Assembly (NCBI GenBank): GCA_023488835.1
Contig: JAMDCS010000010.1
Coordinates: 5,827-15,623 of the forward strand
DNA length: 9,797 nucleotides
DNA from: Candidatus Bathyarchaeota archaeon
GTDB taxonomy: Archaea; Thermoproteota; Bathyarchaeia; Bathyarchaeales; UBA233
Direction: 5' to 3'
Shown: positions 6,270-9,797 of the stretch, in pieces
How positions within the stretch are numbered: position 1 is the stretch's first letter
How the letters are laid out: every line of letters begins with the position of its first letter
Made by a program: the position numbers and the translations under genes
The notes under the pieces: generated by a model
What the model saw: the letters and a program-made list of their open reading frames with translations, nothing else
What the model was told of the DNA's origin: nothing
The model's database searches: none

Positions 6270-6959
6270 ATGGCAAGGTCAAAAGCTGCACACTGTTGGG
6301 TTATATGCAAAAAAACATTCAGCGTTTCCTTAATCTTCAACGCACTTGTATCGATTGGTTGCGCCGCAGGAATCTTGGCAGGCTTCTACTGGCGCTACCA
6401 GAATTGGCAACCGTTTGCACCCTACCTTGTCAGCGCCACCGTTTTTTGGGTGCTAATCGCCGCCGCAGTGATTAACATTTTCCCAAGCGCTAGACTCGGA
6501 CGCTCCCTACACACTGGCAGGTTGTTCTTTCACCATTACTTTTATGGTTTTCTAGTTTTATTCTTTTCTGCAGTTTACGTTATAGTCTTCACGCCTGTGT
6601 CTTTGTTTAGCATATTTTTCATAAACAACACGAGCGTTGCAGTCAATGTTGGGAGGGTTTTCTTGCTGGGCGGCTCGGCGCTGGTTTTAGATGACCTTCC
6701 AGATGTTCATGGAAGAATTGACTCATCCTTGAATTGGTTAAAAGTGAAAGCTGGTCAGGGTGGAAAATTCCTCTCTGCATTGCAACTGGTAACTGGCGCA
6801 ATCTCGTTCTATCTCTTTGCCGCAATCGCTCTGGCTATGAATCGAGATCCTTCATACATTACTGTGGCTAACTTAATCGTACTGGTTTCAGTGTTTATCA
6901 CAAGTTTTACCTCGTTTATTTTTGTTAAAAGACGGGTATGGCTAAAAATTAAGTGCTAA
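6270..6959 (+). CDS. Hypothetical multi-pass membrane protein
   Basis: I do not recognise a named family. From ATG 6270 the protein has 229 residues and five to six hydrophobic segments: about 17-40, 50-71, 87-117 (long), 123-140, 167-188 and 196-218. Conserved-looking polar features are GRLFFHHYFYG at 83-93, with a His-His-x-x-Tyr-Gly motif at the membrane edge, and LDDLPDVHGR near 140-149, with paired aspartates. Such His and Asp clusters could bind metal, but this is only a suggestion. A basic C-terminal end (VKRRVWLKIKC) suggests a cytosolic tail. The frame is open to a TTG at 6123 and ATGs at 6132 and 6195. I prefer 6270 because hydrophobicity starts soon after it, GGGAAGAG precedes it, and a TATA-like box lies 30 bases upstream. 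The extra 49 upstream codons do not look conserved. Confidence 0.7.
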   Translation: MARSKAAHCWVICKKTFSVSLIFNALVSIGCAAGILAGFYWRYQNWQPFAPYLVSATVFWVLIAAAVINIFPSARLGRSLHTGRLFFHHYFYGFLVLFFSAVYVIVFTPVSLFSIFFINNTSVAVNVGRVFLLGGSALVLDDLPDVHGRIDSSLNWLKVKAGQGGKFLSALQLVTGAISFYLFAAIALAMNRDPSYITVANLIVLVSVFITSFTSFIFVKRRVWLKIKC

Positions 6960-7005
6960 TAACTAACCATCCCATCCTTGTTAGGCGTTCTTGCAATAAC
7001 AAATT

Positions 7006-7014
7006 TCATATACA
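7006..7014 (+). promoter_or_regulatory. Possible TATA box of DHS-like gene
   Basis: TCATATACA lies about 35 bases before ATG 7046, giving a transcript start near 7035. This lies close to the strong GAGGTG Shine-Dalgarno sequence (7033-7038), so the true start may be a few bases earlier than the simple rule predicts. Confidence 0.3.
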
Positions 7015-7045
7015 AGCCTAATAATCTAAAACGAGGTGCACACTA

Positions 7046-8116
7046 ATGGGTAATGATTCATATTTCAAGAAGAAACTTGAACCAATCAAAGTTACAAAAC
7101 AAAAACCAATCTCACAACTCCTAAGCGAAATGGGCAAAACCGCCTATCAAGGACGCAAACTCGGCGAAGCCGTTGACGTCTGGGAAAACATGATTAAAGA
7201 AAAAGACACCGTAATCGCCATGGGCTTCGCAGGCTCCATGAGCACCGCGGGGCAATGGACAATTATTAATTGGCTTATGGAAAACCGTTTCATAGATGTG
7301 CTGGTTTCCACCGGCGCAAACGTTTCAGAAGACATCGTTGACGCTATGGGCTTGGGTTACTGGCAGGGAAGCCATATGGTTGACGACGCGACTCTCCTCA
7401 AGGATGATGTGAACAGGTACTATGATGTTTACGGCAAAGAAACGGATTACCGCAAAATGGAAGATTTAGTCACTGACTTTGTCATGACCTGCAAAACCGA
7501 TTATAATTACACTTCAGCAGAATTCCTCTACTTGCTCGGCAAATATCTGGGCAAGAAAGAGATACCTGCCATCTCTGCAGTTGCGGCAGCCAACGGCGTC
7601 CCAATCTTCAGCCCAGCCATGGTTGACAGCGCCTACGGCGAAACCTTCCTCTTAGCAAAAAACCAAGGACACACCGTCCACATCGACTCAGTAAAAGAAT
7701 TTGACCAGTTCGTTAGCATCGGTACAAAAACCAAGGAAGTCGGCGTAGTCTACATCGGCGGCGGAGTTCCCAAAGACCTAACGCAGCTCATCGCCATATC
7801 CGTTTCACCAATGACCTGCGACCAAGGCGTAAAAGGCAGAAAAGGCGGCTTACGCAAAAGCCTACAAGAATACTACTACCCCCACAAATACGCCATACAA
7901 ATCACCACCGACTCGCCACAATGGGGCGGCTTATCTGGCTGCACATTGGAGGAGGCGATTAGCTGGGGCAAAATCAACAGTGACTCAGGCAAAAGAGCGG
8001 TCTGCTATTGTGACGCAACCATCGCATTGCCACTCATCGCCCACGCACTCTCTGAGCGAGTAACAGAAAAACGCAAAGGGCCAGACATGAGCTGGCTATT
8101 CAAAGGCGTACAATAA
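7046..8116 (+). CDS. Deoxyhypusine synthase-like paralogue
   Basis: A 356-residue member of the deoxyhypusine synthase superfamily, which uses NAD and moves an aminobutyl group from spermidine to an amine. Kept: SWGKI with the intermediate-forming lysine K309 (human K329), the preceding Glu (E303), a nucleotide-loop region LVSTGANVSEDIVDA at 86-100, and IGGGV near 247-251. Changed: where canonical enzymes have KHH (human H288, a general base) this has K253-D254-L255, about 18 extra residues follow, and SGARP is SGCTL. It therefore probably forms the enzyme-imine but gives the aminobutyl group to another acceptor. DHS-derived homospermidine synthases show that such changes happen. The form looks closer to bacterial DHS-like proteins than to the archaeal translation-factor enzyme. 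The start is supported by GAGGTG 7 bases upstream. The gene faces the canonical copy tail to tail. Confidence 0.9.
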   Translation: MGNDSYFKKKLEPIKVTKQKPISQLLSEMGKTAYQGRKLGEAVDVWENMIKEKDTVIAMGFAGSMSTAGQWTIINWLMENRFIDVLVSTGANVSEDIVDAMGLGYWQGSHMVDDATLLKDDVNRYYDVYGKETDYRKMEDLVTDFVMTCKTDYNYTSAEFLYLLGKYLGKKEIPAISAVAAANGVPIFSPAMVDSAYGETFLLAKNQGHTVHIDSVKEFDQFVSIGTKTKEVGVVYIGGGVPKDLTQLIAISVSPMTCDQGVKGRKGGLRKSLQEYYYPHKYAIQITTDSPQWGGLSGCTLEEAISWGKINSDSGKRAVCYCDATIALPLIAHALSERVTEKRKGPDMSWLFKGVQ

Positions 8117-8145
8117 ACGCCCAACTTTTTACTTTTTCTTCTTGT
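8117..8145 (+). terminator. T-rich end of DHS-like transcript overlapping dys
   Basis: After the stop codon at 8114-8116 the plus strand has T5 runs at about 8125-8129 and 8133-8137 and then TTCTTCTTG. Archaeal polymerases stop at such T tracts. The tract overlaps the last codons of dys on the other strand (its lysine-rich tail), so the two messages probably overlap at their 3' ends. Confidence 0.4.
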
Positions 8146-9088
8146 TTAACCTAGTTAAGAGCGCACTGGTCATTATTGGCATTATTACTGTTGCGTCGCC
8201 TTCAACCATTATGCGTTTGGCTTTTTCATTGATTTTTCCCCATGAAACCGCTTCGCGTGGTCTTGCGCCACTGAGGCTGCCATCCCATTCGTCTGCAGTG
8301 GTAATGTATATGACGTAGTCTAAGCCGTCTTTGAATTGGTTCCACCAAATCGTGTGGTGCTTGCTGATGCCTCCGCCGACGATTAGGGCGCCTGATTTTT
8401 TGGCGTCGAAGACGATGTTGTTGAGGTCTCCTTCGTCTTTAAGCAGGTTAATTCTGAAGTCTTTGTGGTCTTGGCTGAAGAACCATAGTTGGTAGCCTAC
8501 TGAGCCGTCGGTTATGCCTGGGACAAAGACAGGGATGTTGTTTTTTGCTGCCCAATACAGAATGGAGGTTTCGTTGCAGCAGCGTAGTCCGATTTCGCGG
8601 CAGAGTTCGGTTGTTGAAAGTTCTTTTTTGCCTTCTTTGTAGAGGGCTTCGAGCATTGGAAGGATTTTCTTTTCGATGATTATGCCGTAGCTGTCGTTTG
8701 GAACCAACACGTTGCCCAGGCGGTTTAAGCCTTCTTGGTGGAGTTTGCTGTCGTTCATTATGAAGCTGCCTTTGTAGTAGTCTTTCCAGCAGCGAGCGAC
8801 ATCATGGTCGAGTGTGCCGCATGTTGTGATTAGGACGTCGACGAGTTTGCGTTTAACCAGTTCACGGATTACGCCTCGCGTGCCTGTGGCACATATGTCG
8901 GCGGGGAAAGAAAGGAACTTGACACAGCCCTTGGAGTTAATCATGGATTCCATGATGCTGACGCCCACAGCAAGCTTGCCTGCGGTGAAACCCCATGCAG
9001 CATCCATCTGGTTAACAAGCTCATCCACAGACATTTTCTCTGTAAACTGGTAATCTTTCACGGCTATCTTGTGTGCTTCTTTATGCAT
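8129..9088 (-). CDS. dys: Deoxyhypusine synthase
   Basis: A 319-residue NAD-dependent enzyme that makes the first step of hypusine on archaeal translation factor aIF5A, moving the aminobutyl group of spermidine to a lysine. The canonical features are present: TTCGTLDHDVAR at 88-99 in the NAD-binding region; TDGSVG at 203-208; GGGISKHH at 248-255 with the His matching human H288; SGARPREAVSWGKI, with E279, W283 and the intermediate lysine K285; and a GDAT motif at 287-300 range region downstream. The C-terminus ends in a run of lysines. AGGAG lies 9 bases before ATG 9088. It is 12 bases from the 3' end of its divergent paralogue and 66 bases downstream of the ATP-grasp gene on the same strand. 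In many archaea this enzyme is single-copy, so the adjacent second family member is the odd part. Confidence 0.95.
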   Translation of the reverse strand: MHKEAHKIAVKDYQFTEKMSVDELVNQMDAAWGFTAGKLAVGVSIMESMINSKGCVKFLSFPADICATGTRGVIRELVKRKLVDVLITTCGTLDHDVARCWKDYYKGSFIMNDSKLHQEGLNRLGNVLVPNDSYGIIIEKKILPMLEALYKEGKKELSTTELCREIGLRCCNETSILYWAAKNNIPVFVPGITDGSVGYQLWFFSQDHKDFRINLLKDEGDLNNIVFDAKKSGALIVGGGISKHHTIWWNQFKDGLDYVIYITTADEWDGSLSGARPREAVSWGKINEKAKRIMVEGDATVIMPIMTSALLTRLNKKKK

Positions 9089-9128
9089 ACAAACTGTCTC
9101 CTACACTCACCTGTTTAAGAAGCATAAA

Positions 9129-9135
9129 ATAAATA
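9129..9135 (-). promoter_or_regulatory. Possible TATA box of dys
   Basis: The minus strand reads TATTTAT, centred near 9132 and about 45 bases before ATG 9088. It predicts a start near 9107 and a leader of about 19 bases that includes AGGAG. This would allow dys to be transcribed apart from the ATP-grasp gene upstream. Confidence 0.35.
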
Positions 9136-9154
9136 GGTGTCGAAAACGGCGGCG

Positions 9155-9797
9155 CTATTCTGATAGGTAGGCGATGATTCGTTGGTAGATGTCTTTGTCG
9201 CTGGAGTCTTCGTAGCCCGCGTAGATGCTTGGGTTATCGTTGACTTCTACGACCACGTAGTCGCCGTCGACTTCTTTTATGTCCACACCATAGAGTCCCT
9301 TGCCCACAACGCTGCATGCTTTCAACGCGACTTCCCTGAGCCGCGGTGGCATGTCCCGTTTCTGGGAACTCACGGTTCTGCCCCAAATCACCGTGGGTTT
9401 ACCTCGGAGTTTGGCGCCATGCTTCCACTTCCCTTTTGGAATCATGTACTTGCAGACGTACAAGACATCGTTGTTTAGTACGCCGACTCTCCAATCGAAA
9501 GCTGTGGGAGTAAACTTTTGGATGGCGAGAACGTCGGATTTTTTGAAGAAGCGTTTGGCGACTTCTCGGAAACTGGTTTCGCAAGCAGCCTTTTCAACGT
9601 AACGTGAAAAACTTGTGTAGGGCGCTTTTATAACGACGGGTTTGCCGTGTTCGTCGAAGATTTCGGTGATTTTTTAGGCAACAACGTTATCCCGTCATGT
9701 GAGAACATTATTGATTCAAGCCGAACCCCAATTCTTTTGTTGCGCGCGGCAAGAGCAAAAATCCCCACCCTGCCGTTTCTTGTCACTGATTCTGTTA
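9155..9797 (-). CDS. RimK-like ATP-grasp ligase, 5' partial and frameshifted
   Basis: C-terminal part of an ATP-grasp enzyme of the kind that joins an amino group to a carboxylate via an acyl-phosphate. The frame ending at TAG 9155-9157 is open up to a TAA at 9676-9674. It contains KPVVIKAPY (an ATP-binding strand), FDWRVGVLNNDVLYVCKY, YGVDIKEV and VVVEVNDNPSIYAG with the Mg-binding Glu and Asn; the C-terminus is complete. Upstream, the adjacent minus-strand frame continues with ARNKRIGVRLESIMFSHDG, which fits the segment before the ATP-binding strands in this fold. The two frames meet at six A's on the minus strand (plus-strand T's 9670-9675). Seven A's would give an unbroken PKKITEIFDEHGKP. 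It is thus a pseudogene, a sequencing error or a slippage site. The start lies beyond the window. The substrate is unknown. Confidence 0.82.

Noticed and set aside
9182..9602. Two plus-strand open frames opposite the ATP-grasp gene
   Set aside because: They mirror a conserved coding sequence on the other strand and have no ribosome-binding site or recognisable domain.
9608..9797. A plus-strand open frame reading through GNNVIPSCENIIDSS to the right edge
   Set aside because: Its left part is antisense to unmistakable ATP-grasp sequence, and the minus-strand alternative over the same bases extends that domain in the right order after a single-base correction.
1..9797. CRISPR array, insertion sequence or phage module
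   Set aside because: No regularly spaced direct repeats, transposase, integrase or phage structural gene is visible anywhere in the window.

Overview
The window looks like a chromosomal segment of an archaeon. It carries a canonical deoxyhypusine synthase (the aIF5A-modifying enzyme), an archaeal-style arginyl-tRNA synthetase, a class II tRNA-Leu(GAG) with an encoded CCA, and TATA-type promoters 20-35 bases before genes, one of which appears leaderless. Moderate GC, many short single-gene units and a mix of housekeeping and bacterial-like genes would suit a Bathyarchaeia or related Thermoproteota genome. That lineage call is an inference; no marker here proves it.

Left part (1-1926, minus strand): a cysteine biosynthesis unit. 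cysK (799-1749) is followed by a serine O-acetyltransferase (cysE, from 734 off the left edge). Together they would convert serine to O-acetylserine and then cysteine. A TATA box and a perfect 8-3-8 palindrome at the predicted start of cysK transcription look like a regulated promoter. A hairpin with a T tract and a second TATA box lie between the two genes.

Middle (1927-6959): tRNA-Leu, a small 4-oxalocrotonate-tautomerase-like protein, a 16-cysteine ferredoxin-type protein, a histone-deacetylase-family hydrolase on the minus strand, argS, and a hypothetical multi-pass membrane protein. A 34-bp element containing a TATA box occurs twice in inverted orientation (2334-2367 and 6080-6113), differing at one base. 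No described feature explains it.

Right part (7046-9797): two deoxyhypusine synthase paralogues face each other tail to tail with 12 bases between them. The minus-strand copy has all the expected active-site residues. The plus-strand copy keeps the substrate lysine motif but has lost the His-His motif and carries an insertion, so it probably acts on another substrate, possibly a polyamine. Upstream of the canonical copy on the minus strand is a RimK-like ATP-grasp ligase that runs off the right edge. Its frame is broken at a six-base A run (minus strand); one extra A would restore it.

If anything links the right half, it is polyamine chemistry: a deoxyhypusine synthase, a divergent paralogue, an amidohydrolase fold shared by acetylpolyamine deacetylases, and an amide-forming ligase. 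This is a hypothesis from gene content, not a demonstrated pathway.
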